From positions 1,989 through 9,278 of the forward strand of contig DNDO01000022.1 in assembly GCA_003484265.1 (NCBI GenBank): a stretch of 7,290 bases of DNA. Reading direction: 5' to 3'. Source of the DNA: Anaerolineae bacterium (GTDB lineage: Bacteria; Chloroflexota; Anaerolineae; Anaerolineales; Villigracilaceae). Within the stretch, counting starts at the first letter, position 1, and every line of letters begins with the position of its first letter. The translations under genes and the position numbers were made by a program. The notes under the pieces were generated by a model. It searched no databases. It saw only the letters and a list, made by a program, of their open reading frames with translations, and had not been told where the DNA came from. Of this stretch, positions 1-5,512 are shown piece after piece.

Positions 1-34
1 CAATCGTTATCGATGGAAGATTAATGTTCTTCAT
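1..34 (-). CDS. Partial gene start, possible GT2-family glycosyltransferase (N-terminal 11 codons only)
   Basis: An ATG at 34-32 on the minus strand opens a frame that runs off the left edge and reads MKNINLPSITI. A GGAG Shine-Dalgarno (complement of 40-43) lies 5 nt upstream, and a plausible promoter sits further up (59-87). The LPS-[IV]-[TS]-I pattern is what GT2 glycosyltransferases typically show just before their first beta strand and nucleotide-binding loop (usually continuing as IVxPxxN). Eleven residues cannot prove a family, so the assignment is an inference from N-terminal style and from the divergent GT-C-like neighbour. The same frame stays open upstream to about 112 without another ATG; a GTG at 67-65 is an alternative start, but it would overlap the candidate -10 element. 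Confidence 0.42.
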   Translation of the reverse strand, partial: MKNINLPSITI

Positions 35-58
35 AAACGCTCCGACGTGATTTCCCTG

Positions 59-87
59 ATTGTACACCTCGGCGATTGCTTGAACAA
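59..87 (-). promoter_or_regulatory. Candidate sigma70-type promoter for the leftward partial gene
   Basis: On the minus strand, TTGTTC (87-82) is followed after exactly 17 bp by TACAAT (64-59), a five-of-six match to the -10 consensus. Transcription would begin near 52, giving a leader of roughly 18 nt that contains the GGAG ribosome site at 43-40 and then the ATG at 34. The -35 box is only a half match (TTG core), so this is a prediction. Its -35 region overlaps a TTGAAC on the plus strand at 80-85, so the two divergent transcripts may share a control region. Confidence 0.38.
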
Positions 88-107
88 CTGCATAATGGTT
101 CGGGCTG

Positions 108-113
108 TATAAT
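108..113 (+). promoter_or_regulatory. Perfect -10 box (TATAAT) directly upstream of the membrane-protein start
   Basis: TATAAT matches the sigma70 -10 consensus exactly and ends 8 nt before the ATG at 122. With usual spacing the transcript would begin about 119-121, at or next to the start codon. No good -35 lies 16-18 bp upstream; the nearest TTG-type hexamer, TTGAAC at 80-85, is 22 bp away. There is no purine-rich ribosome site between the box and the ATG, which fits a leaderless message. Confidence 0.45.
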
Positions 114-121
114 TACTGCGC

Positions 122-1801
122 ATGAAACGCGTTTTCAACAACAGTCCCTTTAGTATCATTGCAAGGCACGGTGCGATCCCGATCTCGTTATATCTGCTCC
201 TATTCTGCCTGCTCACATACCCTCTTATTCTCGACTTTAACACACGCTTCTTTACAGACGCGGGCGACGGCTTGCAAAACGTCTGGAACATCTGGTGGAT
301 TAACACCGCCGTCTCCCAGCCTGGCATCCATCCATCGATCTGGCACACGGATCTCCTGCACTTCCCCTTCGGCACGACCCTCTATGGTCAAACGCTAAAC
401 CCGTTCAACGGACTCACGGCAATCGCATTACTACGTTTCCTTTCCCTTACACATTCCTTCAACACATTGGTTATCTTTGCGTTCGTCATGGGCGGCGTCA
501 CATCTTATTGGCTTGCGTATCACCTCACCCGCTCCTTTTGGGGGAGCATCATTGCAGGATACATTTTCACCTTCTCGTCCTATCACTTCGCGCATTATTA
601 CGGGCACATGCAGTTGATCTCCCTGCAATGGATTCCGCTCTTCCTCCTCTTCTGGATTCTTTTGCTCGACCGCCCCACCATTCTTCTTGCTCTCGCTTCC
701 TCCCTGAGCTTATACCTCGTCCTGCTGTGCGACTATTACTACTTCTTCTACTGCATCCTTAGCGGCGGACTCATCCTGCTCTGGCGCATGATCGAACGCC
801 GCGACATCCGCTTCATCTTCCAACGGGATTATTTGATCTCGTTATCAAGTTTCATATTCCTCGCCCTCGCCTCTGCAGGACAGATCGTTCTGCCCCTTAT
901 GCGCCTCTCCCGCATCGATCCCTTCATGGACGCGCACAAGCCGATAAATTTCTCGCTCGACCTGCTGGCACTCTTCATCCCCGGCGAAGCATGGAAATTC
1001 AGCACATGGACAGAGCCCTACTGGTCAAAACTTCCTCTCGGTCTGAGTGAAGCCAGTGTTTATTTAGGATACGCCGTAATAATTCTTCTCTTTTATTTAT
1101 GGTTAAAACGCAGTACTGTCTTATTCGCGGATTCAAGCAAGGTTACGTTATGGTATTTGCTGTTGGCATTCTTCTTCCTCATGGCTCTTGGACCCGCATT
1201 ACAAGTTGGCGGGAAGGTTATCTACGACGGCATCATGCCGTATACGATCCTTGAAACTCTTCTGCCGTTCCTGAAACTCTCCGGCGTGCCGGTCCGAATG
1301 GTGGTCATGGTCACACTTGCGGCTTCGATGTTGTGCGCATTGGCATTGCGGGAGTTGATAGCGAATTTTCCAAAAAACAGGTTCCTTGTCTTCGCCCTGC
1401 TGGCTTTGCTCGTTTTCGAAACTGTGCCGGGACAATTACCATCCACTTCGACTGACGTCCCTTCATATGCCCGTGCATTGGCAGACCTTCCAGATGACGG
1501 AGGAGTGCTCGACCTCGCTGCATCCACACGCTACCTGCAACTGTATTACCAAACCGCGCACCACAAACCCTTGGCTTTCGGATATGTATCCCGCCTCCCA
1601 TCGAGTGTTGCAGAAAAGGAAACCGGGCTAAACCGGGCTGTCAATCGGCAGGATTACACCAAACTGTGGGACTCGTATCACATCCGTTATTTAGTCACTG
1701 GAGATGTGATCGAGTATAAGAATCAATATGTCTCGGTCGAGTTGGTATATCAGGATGGAAGCACGAACATTTACCGCATTGAATGCAAATGTAAAAAATA
1801 A
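122..1801 (+). CDS. Polytopic membrane protein, GT-C-type glycosyltransferase-like
   Basis: A 559-residue protein with about a dozen predicted transmembrane segments, for example near residues 16-36, 113-135, 140-157, 163-182, 186-222, 236-260, 311-328, 341-361, 391-411 and 418-434. A soluble C-terminal part follows from about residue 435. The first extracytoplasmic loop holds acidic residues in DAGDGLQNVWNIWW (46-59). An acidic motif in loop 1 is the hallmark of GT-C enzymes, which move sugars from polyprenyl-phosphate donors to acceptors outside the membrane. SGVPVRM (387-393) resembles the x-P-x-R motif seen before a late helix in related bacterial proteins. Donor and acceptor cannot be told. 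The ATG at 122 has no Shine-Dalgarno but a perfect TATAAT just upstream. The end is lysine-rich (KCKCKK), and its A-rich codons overlap the U-tract of a convergent terminator. It could instead be an uncharacterised YfhO/DUF-type membrane protein without proven transferase activity. Confidence 0.72.
   Translation: MKRVFNNSPFSIIARHGAIPISLYLLLFCLLTYPLILDFNTRFFTDAGDGLQNVWNIWWINTAVSQPGIHPSIWHTDLLHFPFGTTLYGQTLNPFNGLTAIALLRFLSLTHSFNTLVIFAFVMGGVTSYWLAYHLTRSFWGSIIAGYIFTFSSYHFAHYYGHMQLISLQWIPLFLLFWILLLDRPTILLALASSLSLYLVLLCDYYYFFYCILSGGLILLWRMIERRDIRFIFQRDYLISLSSFIFLALASAGQIVLPLMRLSRIDPFMDAHKPINFSLDLLALFIPGEAWKFSTWTEPYWSKLPLGLSEASVYLGYAVIILLFYLWLKRSTVLFADSSKVTLWYLLLAFFFLMALGPALQVGGKVIYDGIMPYTILETLLPFLKLSGVPVRMVVMVTLAASMLCALALRELIANFPKNRFLVFALLALLVFETVPGQLPSTSTDVPSYARALADLPDDGGVLDLAASTRYLQLYYQTAHHKPLAFGYVSRLPSSVAEKETGLNRAVNRQDYTKLWDSYHIRYLVTGDVIEYKNQYVSVELVYQDGSTNIYRIECKCKK
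1620..1639 (+). repeat. Perfect 10-bp tandem duplication inside the membrane-protein gene
   Basis: AAACCGGGCT occurs twice head to tail (1620-1629 and 1630-1639). The unit is not a multiple of three, so the two copies are read in different frames and encode ETGLNRA near residues 500-506 in the soluble C-terminal region. Loss or gain of one unit by slippage would shift the frame. Both copies are needed for the frame to continue to the stop at 1799-1801. Confidence 0.8.
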
Positions 1802-1828
1802 GAAGCGGACATCATTAGTGATGTCCGC
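1790..1828 (-). terminator. Intrinsic terminator at the convergent gene boundary, stronger leftward
   Basis: GCGGACATCA (1805-1814) and TGATGTCCGC (1819-1828) form a perfect 10-bp stem closed by a 4-nt loop (TTAG). For leftward transcripts, arriving from the aminotransferase, the hairpin is followed at once by TTCTTATTTTTT, a good U-rich tract. For rightward transcripts of the membrane-protein gene, the following bases (AATCTAACTACTACTTATTATTT) are only patchily U-rich. It therefore looks like a shared bidirectional terminator that is optimal for the minus strand. It starts 3 bp after the plus-strand stop codon and lies 45 bp beyond the aminotransferase stop. Confidence 0.82.
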
Positions 1829-1873
1829 AATCTAACTACTACTTATTATTTGCTGATTGTTGATTATTGAACT

Positions 1874-3052
1874 TTACCCATGCCTCGACATAAACTTCTC
1901 CATACGCAGCAGGGCTTCCTCGATCTTTTCATATGACGTTGCGTAACACATTCGGGTAAAACCGTTGCCTCCGGGACCAAACGCATTGCCCGGCACAACT
2001 GCAACGCTTTCTTCCAGTAACAACTTTTCCGCGAAGGTCTCGTCGTCCATGCCGGAGGCTTGGATGTTGGGAAAGGCGTAGAATGCGCCACGCGGCTCAA
2101 AGGTCCGCAAGCCGAGGCGGTTGAGTCCGCCAACGAGGAGTCTGCGGCGGCGATCATACTCCTTTACCATTTCCTCCACAAAGGGATTTCCGCTTTTCAA
2201 GGCTTCGAGAGCGGCGTCCTGCGCGGTCGTCGGCGCGGACATGATGCTGTACTGGTGAATGCGTACGAGACCTTGAATCAGGTCGGATGGTCCGCAGGCG
2301 TAGCCGATGCGCCAGCCGGTCATCGCGTAATCTTTGGAAAAGCCGCCAAGGAGTATCGTACGTTGCTTTAGGCTTTCATCCAGCGCGGGGAAACAGACGT
2401 GTTCAAAATCGTAGACAAGACGGTCGTAGATTTCATCGGACACAACCAACAGGTCATGCTCCTCCGCGATCTTGCCGATCTCGATCATCACTTCGCGCGT
2501 GGCGACAGCGCCGGTTGGGTTGGATGGATAACCGATAAAGATACATTTGGTGTTTGGCGTGAGCGCCTTGCGGATGTCGGCGGGGTCGATCATGAAATTA
2601 TTTTCTTCGCGCGCAACCACCTCGATGGGAACACCGCCCGCCATGATGACCTCTGCCTGATACGAAACGAAGCACGGTGTCGGAACGATGACCTCATCAC
2701 CGGGGTCGAGGATGGCGGTGAAGGTAAGATACAGCGCCTCCGAAACGCCGACCGTGGCAATGATCTCGTTTTTTGGATCGTACTTTACCTTATATAAATT
2801 TTGCAGGTGCTCGGATACCGCCTCACGCAATTCGATCTTGCCCCAATTGGAGGTGTAATGCGTCTCGCCGTTCTGCAGCGAGCGGATACCCGCATCGAGG
2901 ATCGGTTTCGGCGTGGTGAAATCGGGCTCGCCGATGCCGAGCGAGATCACATCGTCCATTGTCGCGGCGATGTCGAAAAATTTGCGAATGCCCGATGGCT
3001 TGAGTCCAGCCACGCGTTTTGATAATCGATTTGCGTTCGTCACTTCCTGCAT
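1874..3052 (-). CDS. PLP-dependent class I/II aminotransferase, PatA/aspartate aminotransferase I-gamma type
   Basis: A 392-residue cytoplasmic fold-type I aminotransferase that should move an amino group between an amino acid and a 2-oxoacid. Diagnostic parts in order are GIGEPDF (39-45), the cofactor-phosphate region TVGVSEAL (100-107), YPSNPTG with Asn178, SDEIY with Asp206, GGFSKDYAMTGWRIGY with the PLP-binding Lys240 and Arg248, and the substrate-carboxylate arginine in FTRMCYA (Arg367). Every catalytic residue expected for the family is present and length is typical. From memory, the pattern is very close to Bacillus PatA and related aspartate/aromatic aminotransferases (shared GIRKF, DVISL, YPSNPTG and MTGWRIG blocks). 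The exact substrate (aspartate, aromatic or N-acetyl-diaminopimelate) cannot be fixed from sequence. The ATG is preceded by GGAGG (complement of 3057-3061) 4 nt upstream. It is the last gene of the minus-strand run, separated from the small gene upstream by a palindromic repeat. Confidence 0.93.
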   Translation of the reverse strand: MQEVTNANRLSKRVAGLKPSGIRKFFDIAATMDDVISLGIGEPDFTTPKPILDAGIRSLQNGETHYTSNWGKIELREAVSEHLQNLYKVKYDPKNEIIATVGVSEALYLTFTAILDPGDEVIVPTPCFVSYQAEVIMAGGVPIEVVAREENNFMIDPADIRKALTPNTKCIFIGYPSNPTGAVATREVMIEIGKIAEEHDLLVVSDEIYDRLVYDFEHVCFPALDESLKQRTILLGGFSKDYAMTGWRIGYACGPSDLIQGLVRIHQYSIMSAPTTAQDAALEALKSGNPFVEEMVKEYDRRRRLLVGGLNRLGLRTFEPRGAFYAFPNIQASGMDDETFAEKLLLEESVAVVPGNAFGPGGNGFTRMCYATSYEKIEEALLRMEKFMSRHG

Positions 3053-3068
3053 TGAGCCTCCATTGGTT

Positions 3069-3156
3069 CCGTCATTGCGAGGAGGGCATTTGCCCTGCGG
3101 AGCAATCCCATACTGTGCAGGAAATTGCTTCGCCGCTTCGCTCCCTGCAATGACGG
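3069..3156. repeat. 88-bp imperfect palindrome, REP/MITE-like dispersed element
   Basis: The ends are perfect inverted 10-mers: CCGTCATTGC (3069-3078) and GCAATGACGG (3147-3156). Further matching follows inside: GGAG and AGCAAT near 3100-3106 pair with ATTGCTTC and CTCC on the right arm, and CCTGC (3094-3098) pairs with GCAGG (3117-3121). The left arm also holds its own hairpin, AGGGCA-TT-TGCCCT (3083-3096). The GTCATTGCGAGG...GCTTCGC...GCAATGACG style is known from short dispersed palindromes that occur in many copies in intergenic DNA of several bacterial phyla. Only one copy is visible here, so dispersal is inferred. It nearly fills the 105-bp gap between the DUF6504-like gene and the aminotransferase, starting 17 bp upstream of the aminotransferase ATG. 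In RNA it could form a long stem that attenuates or processes the transcript. Confidence 0.75.
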
Positions 3157-3157
3157 A

Positions 3158-3367
3158 TTAAATTGGTTGAACATTCCATTCGTCGGGAATTTCCCGATAC
3201 GTTATTTCAAAAGCGTCCCCGCTTGTCGTCTTGACGCGGAAGCCCCTTTCAGCGGGACCGCGCCAGCGCGCGATGATCTCAGCAACCTCGTATTTATATC
3301 CCTGCCATGTGACGGATAAAGGCCGTTCGGCAAAGGTTGAATCGGAGCGGCATTCTACGGTATCCAT
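3158..3367 (-). CDS. Small DUF6504-like protein
   Basis: A 69-residue soluble protein of unknown function. Visible pattern: a W-x-G-x-x-Y-x-V core (W21, G23, Y26, V28), a second Trp at 35, then FRVKTTSGDAFEITY (43-57) and a final W64. Beta strands with conserved tryptophans, in this order and spacing, match what I recall of the DUF6504 family. I prefer the ATG at 3367-3365. It lies one base after the TAA of the nucleotidyltransferase (TAAGATG), so translation is probably coupled. A longer version starting at TTG 3400 would overlap that gene's end and add 11 residues outside the conserved pattern. The Shine-Dalgarno is weak, which fits coupling. The stop lies directly beside the palindromic repeat. 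The real-gene call rests on composition, domain pattern and tight packing. Confidence 0.68.
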   Translation of the reverse strand: MDTVECRSDSTFAERPLSVTWQGYKYEVAEIIARWRGPAERGFRVKTTSGDAFEITYREIPDEWNVQPI

Positions 3368-3368
3368 C

Positions 3369-4403
3369 TTACTTTGAAACGACCGAGCTGTTATCGCCAA
3401 TGTTCAAACACAAAGGCTCTTCTGAATTCGGCTGCCCCTCCACATAACAATTACTTCCGATCAGGGAATTGATCAGGGCTGTGCGTTTTATCTCAGTACC
3501 TTCATCAATAATGCTTTCCTGAATTACTGCCCGGCTGATCTTGCAGTTTGCTCCAATGGAAGCATGAGGTCCGATGACCGACTCAGTGATCTCTGCGCTG
3601 GGGTGCACAAATGACGGGGCAATGATCCTGACGGTGTCATGCGATTCATCCTTTGTTATATTTGCCGCTCCGCGCTCCAGAAGGGTTTTATTCGTCTCGA
3701 TGGTTGCATCAATGGTACCGGTATCGAGCCAGGTGCTGATCTCATGCACGCGGATCTTCGTCCCGCGTTCGATCATGATGGACATGGCATCTGCCAGAAA
3801 ATATTCATTCTTTAGGGTTACATTACGTTCGATCTGTTCATCGATGGCGGAAACCAAATCTTTTGCCTCTTTAAAATAATAACACCCGGCAATGACGAGG
3901 TTGTTCTCTTTGGTCTTTGGCTTCTCGATGAAGCGTTTCACCCAGCCGTCCTCGCCGACCTCCGCCACGCCAAAGCGGCGGGGGTCAGGGACGGGCATCA
4001 CCCACGCGACAGAATCAGCCGTCTCTTTGGCAAGAAACGAGAAGTCCGTTTCGATGAGGGTGTCTGAAAAGACCATCTGCATCGGTCCGTGCAAATATTC
4101 GCGCGCCAGCCAAAGCGCGTGGGATTGTCCCTTCATCTCATGTTGCACTACGAAGTGCGCGTTGATATCAGGGTATTTCTCTTTTATGAACTCGGGAATC
4201 TGCAACTCGCCGAGAAAGGGGCTGACAATAAATATATATTCAAGGTTCCCGGGGTTCGGCATGGTCTTGAACATATCGAGCAGGTGTTCAAGGGTCGTCT
4301 TGCCCGCCACGCTGACGAGCGGCTTGGGCTTGCTATAGGTGTGGGGACGCATACGAGTTCCCCACCCCGCCATGGGGATCACGATCTTGAAGGTTTCGGT
4401 CAA
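3369..4403 (-). CDS. Sugar-phosphate nucleotidyltransferase with left-handed beta-helix domain
   Basis: A 344-residue cytoplasmic enzyme expected to join a nucleoside triphosphate and a sugar 1-phosphate into a nucleotide sugar plus pyrophosphate. The N-terminal Rossmann-like domain (about 5-245) has the signature GWGTRMRP (13-20) with SKPKPL (24-29), the metal-site aspartate in VFSDTL (Asp114), the IEKP motif (159-162) and WLDTGT (225-230) carrying the second aspartate, Asp227. Residues about 257-343 contain hexapeptide-type repeats (for example AEITESVIGPHASIGANCKI, 270-289), predicting a left-handed beta helix as in long RmlA/GlmU-like proteins. Nucleotide and sugar specificity are not determinable; glucose-1-phosphate thymidylyl- or uridylyltransferase are the likeliest labels. 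The start is TTG at 4403: an in-frame TAA lies two codons upstream, the next ATG (residue 11) would remove the first beta strand, and GGAG sits 6 nt upstream. Asp114 is preceded by Ser where many relatives have Gly, a conservative change. Confidence 0.9.
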   Translation of the reverse strand: MTETFKIVIPMAGWGTRMRPHTYSKPKPLVSVAGKTTLEHLLDMFKTMPNPGNLEYIFIVSPFLGELQIPEFIKEKYPDINAHFVVQHEMKGQSHALWLAREYLHGPMQMVFSDTLIETDFSFLAKETADSVAWVMPVPDPRRFGVAEVGEDGWVKRFIEKPKTKENNLVIAGCYYFKEAKDLVSAIDEQIERNVTLKNEYFLADAMSIMIERGTKIRVHEISTWLDTGTIDATIETNKTLLERGAANITKDESHDTVRIIAPSFVHPSAEITESVIGPHASIGANCKISRAVIQESIIDEGTEIKRTALINSLIGSNCYVEGQPNSEEPLCLNIGDNSSVVSK

Positions 4404-4413
4404 TGTTTACTCC
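4404..4413 (-). promoter_or_regulatory. Ribosome binding site that fixes a TTG start
   Basis: GGAG (complement of 4410-4413) lies 6 nt before the TTG at 4403-4401. Together with the in-frame stop just upstream and the conserved beta strand FKIVIP immediately downstream, it leaves TTG as the only sensible initiation codon for the nucleotidyltransferase. Confidence 0.75.
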
Positions 4414-4435
4414 ATCTCTGATGATTTACCCTGTT

Positions 4436-4496
4436 ATTTTACCAATGAACAGACGGCGGACAGCCATACTGGTTACTGCTCTTCGTCGGTTGTCAA
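4436..4496 (-). promoter_or_regulatory. Possible internal promoter elements upstream of the nucleotidyltransferase
   Basis: The 100-bp gap between reductase and nucleotidyltransferase contains an exact -35 consensus TTGACA (4496-4491) and a good -10 like TAAAAT (4441-4436), but they are far too widely separated to form one promoter. No convincing partner sits at 16-18 bp from either. The gap shows no clear terminator. An independent start for the downstream genes is possible but not demonstrated. Confidence 0.2.
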
Positions 4497-4503
4497 CAGT
4501 TTG

Positions 4504-5487
4504 TCAGGAATGCCCCAAAACAGGGTGCGGCTGATAATGTTCTTCGAGCCGCGTTATTTCATCCACTGAAAGTTTAATATCGAGCGCAGCGATGGCTTGT
4601 TCGAGATGGTCCATCTTGGTGGCGCCGATGATCGGGGCGGTAATGTGCGGCTTGTTCAACATCCACGCCAGCGCGATCTGCGAACCCGATACGCCGTGTT
4701 CTTTCGCGAGCTCTGCCGCCTGGTCAGCAACCGTAAAATCCTCTTCACGGAAATACAAGTTGTTAGCAATCGGATCGTTCTTCGCGCGTGCCGTCTTTCC
4801 ACCGCCTCCGCGTTTTCTGTCCCCTGCAAAAAATCCGCGCGCCATCGGGCTCCACGGGATGAGACCGACGCCCTGGTCAAGACACAAGGGAATCATCTCA
4901 CGTTCCTCCTCGCGGTAGACAAGATTGTAGTGATTCTGCATGGATACAAAGCGAGTCCAACCGTGACTTTGGGCTGTGTACTGCGCCTTTGAGAACTGCC
5001 ACGCGGACATGGACGACGCTCCGATATACCGCGCCTTGCCCGACCTGACAACATCGTTCAACGCCTCCATCGTCTCTTCTATGGGAGTTTCGTTATCCCA
5101 GCGATGGATCTGATACAGGTCAACATGATCCATCTGCAAACGTTTGAGCGACTTGTCTATTGAGTCCATAATATGCTTGCGCGAGAGACCTTTATCGTTG
5201 ATGTCGTCGCTCATTTGACCGTTCACCTTGGTTGCAATGACAACATTTTCCCGTTTCACGCCGAATTGTTTAAGAAGCTTTCCCGTCACCTTTTCGCTCC
5301 CGCCGATCGAGTAAACATCCGCTGTATCAAAGAAGTTGATACCCGCATCCAGCGCGCGTTTGATAAACGGCTTGGATTCTTCCTCTTCAAGCACCCAGTT
5401 GCGCCACTTCTTTGAACCGTAACTCATCATCCCCAAACACAGGCGCGAAACCTTCAATCCAGTTTTGCCGAGATTAACATATTGCAT
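4504..5487 (-). CDS. Aldo/keto reductase, YajO-like
   Basis: A 327-residue NAD(P)H-dependent oxidoreductase with the (beta/alpha)8 aldo/keto reductase fold, acting in the cytoplasm on a carbonyl or sugar-type substrate. The catalytic tetrad is complete: Asp54 and Tyr59 in FFDTADVYS, Lys87 in VIATKV, and His128 in LYQIHRWD. LGKTGLKVSRLCLG at the N-terminus, YIGASSMSAWQF, VSMQNHYNLVYREEEREM and IPWSPMARG follow the E. coli YajO sequence closely as I remember it, including the PHPVxG C-terminus; YajO is linked to deoxyxylulose phosphate/thiamine metabolism. Substrate here remains unknown. I start it at ATG 5487, preceded by AAAGGTGGAG (complement of 5491-5500), instead of TTG 5511, which adds eight unconserved residues and has no such site. 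It follows the peptidase stop by 25 bp, so cotranscription is likely. Confidence 0.92.
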   Translation of the reverse strand: MQYVNLGKTGLKVSRLCLGMMSYGSKKWRNWVLEEEESKPFIKRALDAGINFFDTADVYSIGGSEKVTGKLLKQFGVKRENVVIATKVNGQMSDDINDKGLSRKHIMDSIDKSLKRLQMDHVDLYQIHRWDNETPIEETMEALNDVVRSGKARYIGASSMSAWQFSKAQYTAQSHGWTRFVSMQNHYNLVYREEEREMIPLCLDQGVGLIPWSPMARGFFAGDRKRGGGGKTARAKNDPIANNLYFREEDFTVADQAAELAKEHGVSGSQIALAWMLNKPHITAPIIGATKMDHLEQAIAALDIKLSVDEITRLEEHYQPHPVLGHS

Positions 5488-5500
5488 GAACTCCACCTTT
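5488..5500 (-). promoter_or_regulatory. Strong ribosome binding site fixing the reductase start
   Basis: AAAGGTGGAG (complement of 5491-5500) ends 3 nt before ATG 5487-5485; the AAAGG core is 8 nt away. It supports this ATG over the TTG at 5511, and it lies in the short gap after the peptidase stop (5515-5513), so translation of the second cistron is independently driven. Confidence 0.7.
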
Positions 5501-5512
5501 CGTTGCTTCAAC

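Noticed and set aside
2..112. A plus-strand frame open from the left edge, ending at TAA 110-112
   Set aside because: It could be the tail of an upstream gene, but it is only 36 codons with unremarkable composition and overlaps better-supported leftward promoter and start signals.
31..375. A 114-codon minus-strand open frame crossing the divergent gap, ending in TGA that overlaps the ATG at 34
   Set aside because: Most of it is antisense to the membrane-protein N-terminus, composition is not protein-like, and no ribosome site is seen. The ATGA overlap with the partial gene is probably coincidental.
2399..2797. A 132-codon plus-strand frame within the aminotransferase gene
   Set aside because: Antisense to conserved PLP-site coding sequence, with no start signal and no recognisable family.
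3069..3156. CRISPR repeat or tRNA interpretation of the palindromic stretch
   Set aside because: There is only one unit, with no spacer periodicity, no cloverleaf and no anticodon arm; the inverted-repeat structure fits a REP/MITE-like element better.
3892..4338. A 148-codon plus-strand frame within the nucleotidyltransferase gene
   Set aside because: Antisense shadow of a gene with all catalytic motifs intact; Ser/Arg-rich translation without domain signature.
4404..4503. Possible terminator or small RNA in the 100-bp gap between reductase and nucleotidyltransferase
   Set aside because: No stem of convincing length with a following U-tract could be found on either strand, and the isolated TTGACA has no suitably spaced -10.
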